A DNA stretch of 64,000 bases from Nitrobacteraceae bacterium AZCC 1564 (GTDB lineage Bacteria > Pseudomonadota > Alphaproteobacteria > Rhizobiales > Xanthobacteraceae). Positions within the stretch are counted from its first letter, which is position 1; every line of letters begins with the position of its first letter. Below, one piece after another: positions 39,936 to 48,161 of this stretch. The stretch covers positions 1-64,000 of the forward strand of contig JBAGRR010000001.1 of the NCBI GenBank assembly GCA_036924835.1, read 5' to 3'. The translations under genes and the position numbers were made by a program. The notes under the pieces are model-generated. The model saw nothing but the letters and a program-made list of their open reading frames with translations. It made no database searches and was not told the DNA's origin.

Positions 39936-41612
39936 ATGACAACTGCACTCGATATCAACCAGTTCGTCTATCACACTGGAACGCTCACCATTGCACCGGG
40001 CGATACCGTGGCGACGTTCACTGGAACGCTGCTACAGAGCGGTCCAGTTCGTGACGGCGATTGGCTGTTCGCGGGTGGTACGATCGCCGTCATCAAGTCG
40101 GTGGCCAGCGAAACCGAGGCCGAGCTGTTCATTCCGTTCGGTGGCGAGGCTGTGACTGACGGTCCTTATTTTATCTTGAAGGCATCCTTGCTGCGCTACC
40201 AGCCGGCTCTCATTGCGGTCGAGACGGGCCAGCTGCTCGCGAAGATCAGCCAGGAGCAGGTGATCTATAACGTAACCGGTGACGAGCCTGATCCGTCAAT
40301 CGGTAAAGAGGGAGACGGTGCTTGGAAGTCAAACGTCACCCCATGGAAATTTTGGAAGTTTCTTTCTGGCGAGTGGGTATTACAGGGTTCACCTGCGGAA
40401 AAGGGTGACAAGGGCGACGACGCAACTATTCAGGTTGGTGACACTGTTACGCTGGCACCAGATTCCCTTGCGACCGTTGAGAACGTCGGCACTCCCGGCG
40501 CCGCCGTATTGAATTTCGGAATCCCTGCGGGGCCAGCGTCGCTTAAGCCGATCGAGCCATGGGCAACTGGCGTCGACTATGTCGTCGGGCCTCCTGCATC
40601 GTTCGTGTCGCAAGCGGGCTCTGCTTATGAGTGTTTGATACCGCACACCTCTGGAACGTTTGCAGCGGACCTGGCGGCTGGAAAATGGGGACTTGTTGCT
40701 GCCAAGGGCATCGACGGCACTGGTACCGGTGATGTGCAAGGTCCAGCATCATCGACCGATGGCGGACTCGTCGTGTTCGATGGGGCAGACGGGAAGCATG
40801 TTAAGGCGCTGGATGATGCTGATGCGGCGCTGAGTGAGTTGGGTGGCGGTGCTGCGGGCATCGAGGTTTTCAAGGCGACAGCCGCAGCCGTTATCCGTAA
40901 TCTCATCATGAGTTCGGCGGAGAAGTCGTATTGGAGCGACATGGCGGCATTGCTTGATCCCGCCGCCTATACGTTCACCTTTGGATTGAGCAAAAGCGTA
41001 ACGGTGCCGTCTGGTAAGAATTGGTACCTTGTGAACTCATGGTTCATGTTGCTAGGAACCACTGGACAGTGGCTGTTCCAGCGCATCAATAACGCGAGGG
41101 ACGGGTTCGTGGTGCCGATGCCTGCGGGAACGAACTTAACGTCAACGTCCGTCCAGAATGGATACTGTTACATCTGCGATCCGTCAGCGGTGAATTCCGA
41201 CTCGCGTTATTCAGACGACCCTCGCGGCCTTTTCTATGATCGTCTTAATCGGCTCAAGGGGCTCACGCTGAACGAGACATTTGTGAACATCGCGCTATCA
41301 TCTGCTCAAGGCACAAGTGCAACGGCTAACTTTGACAATGATTTCACGAACGGCATTGTTACCCTGGTTTCGAACCATGAAACGGCGTGGACAGGACTTG
41401 TCTATTCTGGCGGCGGGGCCATGAACCTTGAGAACGAAATATCAGATGATCATCAGTGGCGTTATGGCCGTGCTGTGACGATACCGTTTCAGAGGTCGGC
41501 GTTTACCGGCATCCAAGCGCGAGCCGCGAGCATCACGGGAGAGTCGTCCGGCTTTTCGTCACTCCAAGGCCGCGCGGCCGTTCTGTATGTGAAGCTTCCG
41601 AGCGATTGGTGA
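39936..41612 (+). CDS. tail fibre protein
   Basis: 558 aa from ATG 39936, chosen for AAGGGA 5-10 bases upstream over a GTG 18 bases earlier. N-terminal beta domain (LDINQFVYHTGTLTIAPGDT, GDWLFAGGTIAVIKSVASET), a Gly-rich collagen-like part (GSPAEKGDKGDDATI, GTPGAAVLNFGIPAGPASLK), an AYECLIPHTSGTFAADLAAG carbohydrate-module-like block (CBM5/12 type), and a large C-terminal domain (VTVPSGKNWYLVNSWFMLLG). The C-terminus probably binds the host receptor. Its last 80 bases overlap the acyltransferase gene on the other strand. Confidence 0.8.
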   Translation: MTTALDINQFVYHTGTLTIAPGDTVATFTGTLLQSGPVRDGDWLFAGGTIAVIKSVASETEAELFIPFGGEAVTDGPYFILKASLLRYQPALIAVETGQLLAKISQEQVIYNVTGDEPDPSIGKEGDGAWKSNVTPWKFWKFLSGEWVLQGSPAEKGDKGDDATIQVGDTVTLAPDSLATVENVGTPGAAVLNFGIPAGPASLKPIEPWATGVDYVVGPPASFVSQAGSAYECLIPHTSGTFAADLAAGKWGLVAAKGIDGTGTGDVQGPASSTDGGLVVFDGADGKHVKALDDADAALSELGGGAAGIEVFKATAAAVIRNLIMSSAEKSYWSDMAALLDPAAYTFTFGLSKSVTVPSGKNWYLVNSWFMLLGTTGQWLFQRINNARDGFVVPMPAGTNLTSTSVQNGYCYICDPSAVNSDSRYSDDPRGLFYDRLNRLKGLTLNETFVNIALSSAQGTSATANFDNDFTNGIVTLVSNHETAWTGLVYSGGGAMNLENEISDDHQWRYGRAVTIPFQRSAFTGIQARAASITGESSGFSSLQGRAAVLYVKLPSDW

Positions 41613-43557
41613 AGATTGCAGCGAGCCCGAGGAGGTCGGCAAGTTTCGCTGTGGTGTCAGGCGAGAGGTTGCGCCTGAAATGGCCATTGTCGCGATAAAG
41701 GAATTCGCCATCTATCGCTGTTGTGCACTTCTCTGATCGGCAGAGGTTGTCACCCAATGGGACGATTGATGCGTTCTGATGTCCATCGGCGGCGGAGGTG
41801 AAGGCGGATGTCTCCCAACCCTCGTTCGCCCGAAATTGCTCTTGAGTTATGAAGGTGAGGTCATCGGGGCAAGCGCGGCGCAAAAGGCCGGAATTTGTCA
41901 GTGCGCAGGCAACAGGAGAAGCAGGCCACGGCGGGTTGTCAGTAAGTACAAAGATCTTTCGGTCCAACGGGGAGAGCCGGTCCAGTAGGGTCCGCATTCC
42001 TGCTGTTACAGCGCTTTTCCCCTGATCGAAATCGATCTTGCCGGAAGCGCCATCAACGTTCTTCGCAATCCATCCCCACGCTGACGCAAGGACAATCGTG
42101 TCGATCCCGGAGGAGGCCAGCGTCCTCAATGTCGCTTCATTGCTCGCGCGGCAGCTTTCGTTGTAGCGCGGCGACTCTGGAATAAATCGCTTAACAGTCT
42201 GGCCATCAAGGATCGATGGGCACCCGTTCACCAACATGATTGCCGCGTTCGCTCGGAGGGCCAACGGTTCAAGCATCGCCGTGAGATGTTCGGCGTGGCT
42301 ATCGCCCCAAAGCAATACGTGCTGCGTAGCCGTATCCCAAGGAGAGCCGAAAACACAGTTGCCTTGTCGCGAAGATGGGCACTTCCAGTCCCACATCACG
42401 TTTAGGCTTCGCATATTATAGGCATCCTTTGATATGCGAGATGGGAAGCCATCAGCCGCTTTGACGAAGAAGCCAGCGGCCGCAAGAGTCAGGCAGGATA
42501 TGAAACCCAGCTTAATTGGGTAGGTGACCCGCCAAGGATATAGGCGCAACGGACGTTCGACGAGGAAGAAAGAAGCGATAGAAGCGGCGAGCGTGATACA
42601 GAAAATGGCGACCGCCTCCCGGCTATTCGGCTGCTCGTTGTTTGCGTAGATCCGAAACAGCACCCACGCCGGCCAGTGCCATAAGTACAGCGAATACGAG
42701 ATCAAGCCGATCGGAGAGGCGACGCCAAGCCACTCGCCAGTCGTGGTCAGCGAGGCGCGCGGCCAGATGACCAGCGCGGCGCCGATGCAAGGATATAGAG
42801 CGGCGAGGCCAGGGAACGCCTCACTGCGTACAACGAAGAAGCCGAAGCCGATCAGAGCTAGGCCAACTGCGGTTGCAGCCTCTCCAAAGCTGCGAGACAA
42901 CGGCGGCAGGAAGACGAGCAGAGCGCCGATGGCAAGCTCCCACGCGCGCGGCGCGACAAGGTAGAAGGCCTCCTTCGGATTAGCGTCCATCCAAAAGAGG
43001 CTCGCGACGAACCCGGCAATGACAACGCCGCCAATGACGAGGTCAATCCTCCTGCAGGCCTTCGCGATGGCGAATAGAAGCAACGGCCAAAAGAGATAAA
43101 ACTGCTCTTCGACGCCAAGTGACCACGTGTGGAGCTGCGGCAAAAGCTCGGCGCTTTGGTCAAAGTAGCCAGTGTTGAAGAGGAAATAGAAGTTCGACGC
43201 GCCGAACGCTGCAGCGATGCTGCTTGCAGCGAGCGAGACGTAATCTCCCGGCATTAACAGCCATCGGCTCACGATCAGGACAGCGGCCAGCATAACGAGC
43301 AGCGCAGGCAGGATGCGCTTCAATCGGCGGTCGTAGAAGCTGAGAATGGAAAATGTGCCGTTCTGTATGCCGGAATAGAGCTGCTGGGTGATCAGAAAAC
43401 TGCTGATGACGAAGAAGACATCGACGCCGGTAAAACCGCCCGGCAACGGCGCGCCGTAATGAAACGCAATGACGGAAAGCACAGCGATAGCGCGCAGCCC
43501 GTCGATATCGGGGCGGTACTGAGTGCGAGCTGAAATGGAAGTTACCGGCGCGTGCAT
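41533..43557 (-). CDS. membrane acyltransferase with SGNH domain (OafA/YrhL-like)
   Basis: 674 aa from ATG 43557 (MHAPVTSISARTQ). The first about 360 residues are an Acyltransferase-3 membrane domain with about 10 helices: YRPDIDGLRAIAVLSVIAFH, GFTGVDVFFVISSFLIT, WSLGVEEQFYLFWPLLL. The periplasmic C-terminal half is SGNH-like: HVLLWGDSHAEHLTAMLEPL (catalytic Ser) and RDNGHFRRNLSP (His). Such enzymes O-acetylate lipopolysaccharide or other glycans. In prophages they often change the host surface and block adsorption by the same phage. Opposite in strand to the late genes, so likely expressed in lysogeny. A TTG start 36 bases upstream is possible. Confidence 0.9.
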   Translation of the reverse strand: MHAPVTSISARTQYRPDIDGLRAIAVLSVIAFHYGAPLPGGFTGVDVFFVISSFLITQQLYSGIQNGTFSILSFYDRRLKRILPALLVMLAAVLIVSRWLLMPGDYVSLAASSIAAAFGASNFYFLFNTGYFDQSAELLPQLHTWSLGVEEQFYLFWPLLLFAIAKACRRIDLVIGGVVIAGFVASLFWMDANPKEAFYLVAPRAWELAIGALLVFLPPLSRSFGEAATAVGLALIGFGFFVVRSEAFPGLAALYPCIGAALVIWPRASLTTTGEWLGVASPIGLISYSLYLWHWPAWVLFRIYANNEQPNSREAVAIFCITLAASIASFFLVERPLRLYPWRVTYPIKLGFISCLTLAAAGFFVKAADGFPSRISKDAYNMRSLNVMWDWKCPSSRQGNCVFGSPWDTATQHVLLWGDSHAEHLTAMLEPLALRANAAIMLVNGCPSILDGQTVKRFIPESPRYNESCRASNEATLRTLASSGIDTIVLASAWGWIAKNVDGASGKIDFDQGKSAVTAGMRTLLDRLSPLDRKIFVLTDNPPWPASPVACALTNSGLLRRACPDDLTFITQEQFRANEGWETSAFTSAADGHQNASIVPLGDNLCRSEKCTTAIDGEFLYRDNGHFRRNLSPDTTAKLADLLGLAAIFTNRSEASHTERPRGLGVTKSRTTLP

Positions 43558-43609
43558 TTCGCTCGGAGCCCTATCACGCTCCGCGCTGCACAAACAACGT
43601 CAAGTTTAT

Positions 43610-44512
43610 CTAATTGCGTGCCGTAGGAAGCACGATAGTAGTTTTTTGAAGGTCTGGCTTAATCGTCCAGTAATCGACGTCCTGCGAGCCAGTCACTCTA
43701 CCCCAGTTAAACGTCAGCGTTTGGCCTGCTGCCAACCGCCAACCGACGCGCTTCCCTTCGATGTAGGAAGGTGCTGGATCTGTATCTATGTTATCCGGTT
43801 TTACGTCTTCGATTGTCGTGGCTTCGAAGATCACATCTTCTGTTGCTGTGGCGGAGCGCGTCCACGTTGCATCATATCGACTTCCCAGATAGTGCCAGTA
43901 AGGCGTGTAGCCAAGGAGCGCGCCCTCAAAGTTGACGTCGCTCGCCGATTTATTCGCAATGCCGATGTTAAGCTTTGGGCGGCCCTTCAACTTCGGGATA
44001 TCGAAAGCCAGCGACATGTTGGAGCCTTCGGCCGAATAGTACAATTTGTTGGAGTGCCACCCTTGATAATACCTGTCGTCGGCGAAAAAAAGAATCCGAC
44101 GCATCGAAGCGGGCACGCCTTTGCCGTCTGAAAGGTTTGCCAACAGTTCATCAATCCCAACAAGATGGCCGTCAGAGCCGATCGCAGCGAAGCCGAAATA
44201 AGGATCAACGTAGACGCTTTTGCCATCGAGGTTCACAGACAAAGCGGAATGTGCGCCGCCATATTGCAGCGACATGTTCATTTGCTCGGACTCGATGTCG
44301 AAATAGGAGAGGACGGACTTAAGATCCTTGGCGGCTTCATCGCACCAGCCGTCAGTGATTTGATATTTCGTGCCGACCAGAAAAGCTGCGGCGAGTACTA
44401 GGCGCTCTTTCTTCCATCGGATGTGAGGGAGTGCCAATGCAGTTGCCACTAACGACACAATCAAGATGGCTGTGGTGGCTGCGGACAGTCTTAATATTCC
44501 CGATTTTCTCAT
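43610..44512 (-). CDS. membrane-anchored transglutaminase-like protein
   Basis: 300 aa. N-terminal signal anchor (SAATTAILIVSLVATALAL, residues 10-28). A Cys-His-Asp arrangement fits a transglutaminase-like (papain-fold) site: Cys57 in DGWCDEAAKDLKSVLSYFD, His88 in QYGGAHSALSVNL and Asp103 in GKSVYVDPYFGF. The C-terminal half is beta-rich and has no catalytic look. Probably periplasmic. It lies 52 bases upstream of the acyltransferase on the same strand, so the two likely form one cassette. The substrate is not known; the triad is read from pattern and should be treated as a prediction. Confidence 0.65.
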   Translation of the reverse strand: MRKSGILRLSAATTAILIVSLVATALALPHIRWKKERLVLAAAFLVGTKYQITDGWCDEAAKDLKSVLSYFDIESEQMNMSLQYGGAHSALSVNLDGKSVYVDPYFGFAAIGSDGHLVGIDELLANLSDGKGVPASMRRILFFADDRYYQGWHSNKLYYSAEGSNMSLAFDIPKLKGRPKLNIGIANKSASDVNFEGALLGYTPYWHYLGSRYDATWTRSATATEDVIFEATTIEDVKPDNIDTDPAPSYIEGKRVGWRLAAGQTLTFNWGRVTGSQDVDYWTIKPDLQKTTIVLPTARN

Positions 44513-44599
44513 TCTTTTTGTTATTCACGCTGCGGTTGCAAGGGCATGTTCTTGCCCGAAATGGAACCTCTCGGCAATAGCCCACCACCCGATTCCCCC

Positions 44600-44614
44600 G
44601 TCCCGTTGCGGGAC
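44600..44614. terminator. short hairpin between convergent/divergent units
   Basis: A perfect 6-bp stem GTCCCG/CGGGAC with TTG loop, adjacent to runs of C/G. No U-run on either side. It could mark the 3' end of the 32-aa minus-strand ORF. Weak evidence. Confidence 0.3.
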
Positions 44615-44626
44615 AGATACACCGCC

Positions 44627-44725
44627 TCAATCCAACTGGCTGATGACCCAGTTAACGACCAACGCCTCCACAACGAGCGTCAAAACGACGCCAACGCATA
44701 CGCCGATCCAAAACATTTTGACCAT
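44627..44725 (-). CDS. very small membrane protein
   Basis: 32 aa, MVKMFWIGVCVGVVLTLVVE then ALVVNWVISQLD: nearly one complete transmembrane helix with a short polar end. Lies upstream of the transglutaminase-like gene on the same strand. No good Shine-Dalgarno is visible, so it is tentative. Confidence 0.4.
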   Translation of the reverse strand: MVKMFWIGVCVGVVLTLVVEALVVNWVISQLD

Positions 44726-44892
44726 CCAAAAAATGCAAAAGGTCGCTGTCGGGGCAATGCCGGACGATCCTTACGCGCGCATTCGGGCGGTTTCTGGCCC
44801 TTACTTCTAACCACATGGAGAATCTGAATGCCTGACCTCGCATCCCTGCGGGCGCGGAATGCTGCGCGCTGTCTTCCTTCAGGGAGGGCGGC

Positions 44893-45540
44893 ATGACCCA
44901 GATCTCGACCAAGGGCCAGATAGAGATCATGTCTCACGAGGGGATTTGCCTTGAGCCGTATCTGGATTCGGTTGGGGTCTGGACGATCGGGGTAGGGCAG
45001 ACCGCGTCGGATGACATTGACCCGCGCACGCACGGTAAACTGACCCTCGATGAGGCGGTCGATCTCTTCAAGCGGAAGGTCAAGCAGTACACCGATGCCG
45101 TTGATGCGTTGGGCTTAAAGCTGACCCAATACCAGTACGATGCGCTGACGTCGTTTTGCTACAACGTCGGGCCGGGCAACCTTCAGAAGCTTTGCCGCAA
45201 TCGCTCCATCGCCCAGATCGGCGAGGCGTTCAGTCTCTACCACATTCCGCCTGAGATCACGGAACGGCGAGACAAAGAGCAGACGCTTTTCAAGACCGGC
45301 AAGTATTCGAACACAGACGGCAAGGTTCTTGTCTTCCCGGTCGCGAATAATAAGCCGCAGTACAGCAAGGGCTATCAGGTCGATGTGAGGCCGTATTTCG
45401 AGCCCGACGCTGCGCCGGTTGTTGCCGAGACTGCCCCTGCCAAGCCCTCGCCGTCGCCCGCACCCGCCACCGCATCAAGCGGCGGTCTGGTCGCGCTGTT
45501 CATCTCCATTCTCTCAATCTTCAAAAGGAAAGCATCATGA
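44893..45540 (+). CDS. phage lysozyme (GH24 muramidase) with C-terminal membrane anchor
   Basis: 215 aa. Catalytic Glu16 (SHEGICLEPY), Asp25 (YLDSVGVWT) and Thr31 (TIGVGQ) keep the exact spacing of T4 lysozyme (11/20/26 plus 5). LTQYQYDALTSFCYNVGPGN is the second conserved block. After a Pro/Ala-rich linker (KPSPSPAPATASSG), residues 196-209 form a hydrophobic helix (GLVALFISILSIF) and a Lys-rich end, an unusual C-terminal anchor for an endolysin. No N-terminal signal is present. It is followed by holin-like genes. Confidence 0.9.
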   Translation: MTQISTKGQIEIMSHEGICLEPYLDSVGVWTIGVGQTASDDIDPRTHGKLTLDEAVDLFKRKVKQYTDAVDALGLKLTQYQYDALTSFCYNVGPGNLQKLCRNRSIAQIGEAFSLYHIPPEITERRDKEQTLFKTGKYSNTDGKVLVFPVANNKPQYSKGYQVDVRPYFEPDAAPVVAETAPAKPSPSPAPATASSGGLVALFISILSIFKRKAS

Positions 45541-45659
45541 TTGAATTAGGTCTCGGATTCTCCGCCGGCTTCGCTGCCTGCTGGTTCGGCAAGGATTGGC
45601 TAGTGTCCGCCTATCAGACGGTTGCTGGCTTTGTCGCCAAGATCAAAGGGGCGCTGTGA
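45537..45659 (+). CDS. small lysis-cassette membrane protein
   Basis: 40 aa, MIELGLGFSAGFAACWFGKD, WLVSAYQTVAGFVAKIKGAL. Amphipathic/hydrophobic; the ATG overlaps the lysozyme stop by 4 bases. May be a small holin component or an accessory of lysis. Confidence 0.6.
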   Translation: MIELGLGFSAGFAACWFGKDWLVSAYQTVAGFVAKIKGAL

Positions 45660-45856
45660 TGCTGCCCATTGCCGCTCCGCTGACGCGGATATTGCTCCGC
45701 TACGCCGTTGGCGCTTGGGTCGCAAAGGCAGGGCTCTCGATCGATGTAAACGATCCCAACGTGTTTGAGGTTGCGAACTTCGTAGTTGCTGGAGCGATTG
45801 GAGCCCTTACTGAGGGCTGGTGGACCTTGGCTCGTCGAAGAGGGTGGAGGCAGTGA
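45659..45856 (+). CDS. holin-like membrane protein
   Basis: 65 aa (66 if an adjacent GTG is used). PIAAPLTRILLRYAVGAWVA, then NVFEVANFVVAGAIGALTEG and a basic end TLARRRGWRQ. Two hydrophobic segments with a charged tail fit a class II-type holin. The start overlaps the previous stop by one base. Confidence 0.6.
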   Translation: MLPIAAPLTRILLRYAVGAWVAKAGLSIDVNDPNVFEVANFVVAGAIGALTEGWWTLARRRGWRQ

Positions 45857-46212
45857 TGTTTGGCATTGGATCAATCCTCAGCGGTCTTTCGACCGTCGCA
45901 AGCGCGGCAATCACTGCCTACAACAAGTCGAAAGACGTTTCGATCACGGCCATTCAATCGGCTGTTGGCATCGCGTCGGCTCAAGTTCAGGCAATGTCGC
46001 TCTGGATCGGGCATCCGCTTTCGCCTCCGTCCATCATGGCTTACGGCGTCGCCATCTGGTTCTTCAAGGCGACCGCTTGCGACAAGGTCATTGGCCCTGC
46101 GCTTGGCTATCGGTGGACGACCGATCCGATTAGCGGCGAGACAGCGGTGATCGCCGGGCTTGTCGTGTCGGGGATGTTCTTTTCCGGCATCGCCAACATC
46201 ATCAAACGATAG
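45856..46212 (+). CDS. holin/lysis-associated membrane protein
   Basis: 118 aa starting MFGIGSILSGLSTVASAAIT. Two further hydrophobic segments (SIMAYGVAIWFFKATACDKV; AVIAGLVVSGMFFSGIANII) give 2-3 membrane passes; ends IIKR. It follows the holin-like gene with a one-base overlap and resembles holin-associated proteins of rhizobial phages. Confidence 0.6.
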   Translation: MFGIGSILSGLSTVASAAITAYNKSKDVSITAIQSAVGIASAQVQAMSLWIGHPLSPPSIMAYGVAIWFFKATACDKVIGPALGYRWTTDPISGETAVIAGLVVSGMFFSGIANIIKR

Positions 46213-46338
46213 TCGGCCCGGCTGCTGGGACCAACACAGCAAGCCGAGCCTAACCCTCACCGATGGATTGCACACCGATGAAGGCTGGGAAGATTTCAGC
46301 GTGCCAGCACTTTCAATCACGTTAATGGGAAGGCTGGA
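46213..46338. other. short non-coding gap in the lysis cassette
   Basis: 126 bases without a supported gene. A 20-codon open frame from the ATG near 46263 is unlikely to be real. No terminator seen. Confidence 0.4.
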
Positions 46339-46641
46339 ATGCAGATCGATTGGACTATCTCTCTCGGCAGCATCATTCAGATCGCGTCGATCATAGGCGG
46401 CGGCTTGTTGGTGCTCGTCACCATGCGGAGCACAATCACCGTGCTTCAACGCGATGTCGGCTCGATACAGACCGAAATCAAAAAGATGGGCGACATCCTG
46501 ACCAAGATGGCCGTCACAGAAAACCGGCTCGACAACACCGATACCCGGTTGACGAACGTCGAGCGCGATATCCGAGACCTGCGACGCGGCGAGGGATTCA
46601 TCCGCGGCGCTGCCGGCATCGATCACGAGTACACCTCATGA
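46339..46641 (+). CDS. lysis-cassette protein with membrane anchor and coiled coil
   Basis: 100 aa. WTISLGSIIQIASIIGGGLL VLV is an N-terminal membrane helix, followed by a periplasmic/cytosolic coiled coil (RSTITVLQRDVGSIQTEIKK, MAVTENRLDNTDTRLTNVER). This Rz-like layout suggests a spanin-type or holin-accessory role. Preceded by GGAAGG. Confidence 0.65.
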   Translation: MQIDWTISLGSIIQIASIIGGGLLVLVTMRSTITVLQRDVGSIQTEIKKMGDILTKMAVTENRLDNTDTRLTNVERDIRDLRRGEGFIRGAAGIDHEYTS

Positions 46642-46724
46642 TCATCGCCAAGCTTCTTATCGCATGGGCCGCGAGCGTCGGAATCCTGCTGGCCCTCTAT
46701 CTGATGCTCCAGAAGTGGAGATAG
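46638..46724 (+). CDS. very small membrane protein
   Basis: 28 aa, MIIAKLLIAWAASVGILLAL, YLMLQKWR. One transmembrane helix; the ATG overlaps the upstream stop by 4 bases. Possibly a lysis accessory. Confidence 0.55.
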   Translation: MIIAKLLIAWAASVGILLALYLMLQKWR

Positions 46725-46841
46725 CCGCGGCTGGGTCGTGGTGGGGCTGGCCGTCGCTTTCCTTCTTTCAATTGCTTTGTAATCCGCGCCGGACGGAATT
46801 CGGCAACAACAGGCCGCTGCGGCGGTCGAAAGGAAGTACCT

Positions 46842-47144
46842 ATGGCTGATACCAAGATCGAATATCGTGTGAAGCGCGTTTCTCGATACGTCATTACCAA
46901 GCACTCAGAAGACCTGAGTGGAACAACGGGCAGCACAGTCGAGAAGGGGACCTACGATAACCCTGATGTCGCTTATGAAGTAGCCTACGCCTTGTGCAAG
47001 CAGGATCACGAGCGGCTTGGTTATCCGCCAGGAGACGAGCGGGTTGTCTATCCTGAACGTGATGACGAGAATTCGAAGACTAGCGTAGTTCGCGCGCGCA
47101 GCGCTGGTTGCGTACCTGGCTTCCCTCTTTCTAACTTCCCGTAG
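46842..47144 (+). CDS. hypothetical protein, last rightward prophage gene
   Basis: 100 aa with an AAAGGAAG ribosome site 5 bases upstream. DTKIEYRVKRVSRYVITKHS, SGTTGSTVEKGTYDNPDVAY EVAYALCK shows beta strands followed by a helix. It lies outside the lysis run with a 117-base gap before it and converges on the right-end operon. Not recognised. Confidence 0.6.
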   Translation: MADTKIEYRVKRVSRYVITKHSEDLSGTTGSTVEKGTYDNPDVAYEVAYALCKQDHERLGYPPGDERVVYPERDDENSKTSVVRARSAGCVPGFPLSNFP

Positions 47145-47182
47145 CAGCCGGGTAACGCTGCTCCTCCCTAGACTTGGGCCGC

Positions 47183-47416
47183 TCAGCTTCGCGCTGGGCG
47201 GTCTTCTTTTATTCCATGGCCAAGAAACTTCAGGACCGTTTCCGCGCCGGCACGCAATTCGGCAAGTTGACTTTGGTGGACAAGGACGTATCCCGCCGCA
47301 CTCAGCGCCTCTGCAACATCGCTGGCGATCACTGGCCCGAGCACAGGGCCATCTTTCGATTGCGCCGGGTCACGGGCTTTAACGTTAGCGATCACTTCTC
47401 GGGCGGCTAAGTTCAT
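47183..47416 (-). CDS. hypothetical protein of the right-end operon
   Basis: 77 aa from ATG 47416 (MNLAAREVIANVKARDPAQS), alternative starts upstream overlap the next gene more. KDGPVLGPVIASDVAEALSA AGYVLVHQSQLAEL. The last gene of the leftward operon. No function known. Confidence 0.55.
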   Translation of the reverse strand: MNLAAREVIANVKARDPAQSKDGPVLGPVIASDVAEALSAAGYVLVHQSQLAELRAGAETVLKFLGHGIKEDRPARS

Positions 47417-47579
47417 GGCGTCCCTCCACGCTTGGCCCCTCATGCCAATGCTCAAGAACCTTTTCCAAATCCCGCACATCAAACCATTCCCCACGCACCG
47501 GGCACTGCATGAAGTGCTCTAGCTCTGTCTGGGGTTGCCAGCCAGTTGGTTGGCCGGGTGAGGGTTTGTCGTCGGTCAT
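47385..47579 (-). CDS. hypothetical protein
   Basis: 64 aa. ELEHFMQCPVRGEWFDVRDL EKVLEHWHEGP resembles a zinc-finger-like tail (Cys ... His-x2-His) of small phage proteins. Its start overlaps the upstream stop by 4 bases. Confidence 0.6.
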   Translation of the reverse strand: MTDDKPSPGQPTGWQPQTELEHFMQCPVRGEWFDVRDLEKVLEHWHEGPSVEGRHELSRPRSDR

Positions 47580-47848
47580 GCCGGGGCCTTGTTTTTCTTG
47601 GCGACCTTCGTTTGTTTTTTGGCCGGCTCAATCATTGCGAGCGTAGCTGCGGCTTGAGCCATCTGCATCGAGGTACGCCCCTCTGCGGCGTCGATCAGCG
47701 TCCTTGTTATTGATTGAACCAACGGGTCGGACTGCTTAGCCTTCGGAAGTTTCAAAAGGTAGTTGGCGGCATCCCGAAGGGTGACGATCGCCGTGCCGTC
47801 CTTCCTGATAATCGGCTTTTCGAGTGGGCGGTCCCAATCTGTGGGCAT
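47576..47848 (-). CDS. hypothetical protein
   Basis: 90 aa from MPTDWDRPLEKPIIRKDGTA. AIVTLRDAANYLLKLPKAKQ, LIDAAEGRTSMQMAQAAATL are helical; the C-terminus is Lys-rich (KKQTKVAKKNKAP). A basic end may bind nucleic acid. It is separated by a gap of about 310 bases from the genes to its right, with an inverted repeat just upstream. Confidence 0.6.
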   Translation of the reverse strand: MPTDWDRPLEKPIIRKDGTAIVTLRDAANYLLKLPKAKQSDPLVQSITRTLIDAAEGRTSMQMAQAAATLAMIEPAKKQTKVAKKNKAPA

Positions 47849-47931
47849 GGTCGACGAGAAGCCTGTTTTTGCGCACACAAAATGCGTAAACTCCTTATTT
47901 CTAACATGTTATTTGCGTCGACGGGATTCCC

Positions 47932-47954
47932 ATATAGGCGCAAATCGCCTATAT
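47932..47954. promoter_or_regulatory. 9-bp inverted repeat, candidate operator
   Basis: ATATAGGCG-CAAAT-CGCCTATAT: perfect 9-base arms around a 5-base spacer, 84 bases upstream of the leftward gene at 47848. The arms-plus-5 layout is that of the PL/PR operators, although the arm sequence differs. No U-run, so it is unlikely to be a terminator. Confidence 0.5.
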
Positions 47955-48161
47955 TCGAGATGCTTGCTGCGGCGTGGAAGGACACGCAACTTCTTCGACG
48001 GTTGGTTCTCGTCGGGTCATGGGTGGGTCGCGAACTGCCCGGGATCTAGCTACCAGGAGGCCCGTGAGGGAGGTTCATAGCCGAGCGATTGCAAGCGTTA
48101 GGCTATGAGGCGGCCCTGTGGGGAAAATAACGAGTAGCCGGTGTCGAACCCGGCCAGCAAG
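47955..48161. other. intergenic gap, about 200 bases
   Basis: No supported gene. An 8-bp stem TCATAGCC/GGCTATGA (48074-48108 region) and the open end FIAERLQALGYEAALWGK (plus strand to 48129, without a proper start) are visible. The latter may be the remains of a gene. The terminator of the operon to the right lies at the right edge. Confidence 0.4.
48122..48154 (-). terminator. probable terminator of the right-end operon
   Basis: On the minus strand, just after the stop of the 90-aa zinc-ribbon gene: a 5-bp stem GCCGG/CCGGC with an 8-base loop, then TACTCGTTATTTT. The U-rich tract is imperfect. The stem extends with a bulge to GTAGC/GCTAC. Confidence 0.55.

Noticed and set aside
48110-48160. 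tRNA- or tmRNA-like T-arm sequence (GGGTTCGACACC on the minus strand)
   Set aside because: Stem pairing does not fit a T arm and there is no acceptor or anticodon arm; better read as a terminator hairpin.
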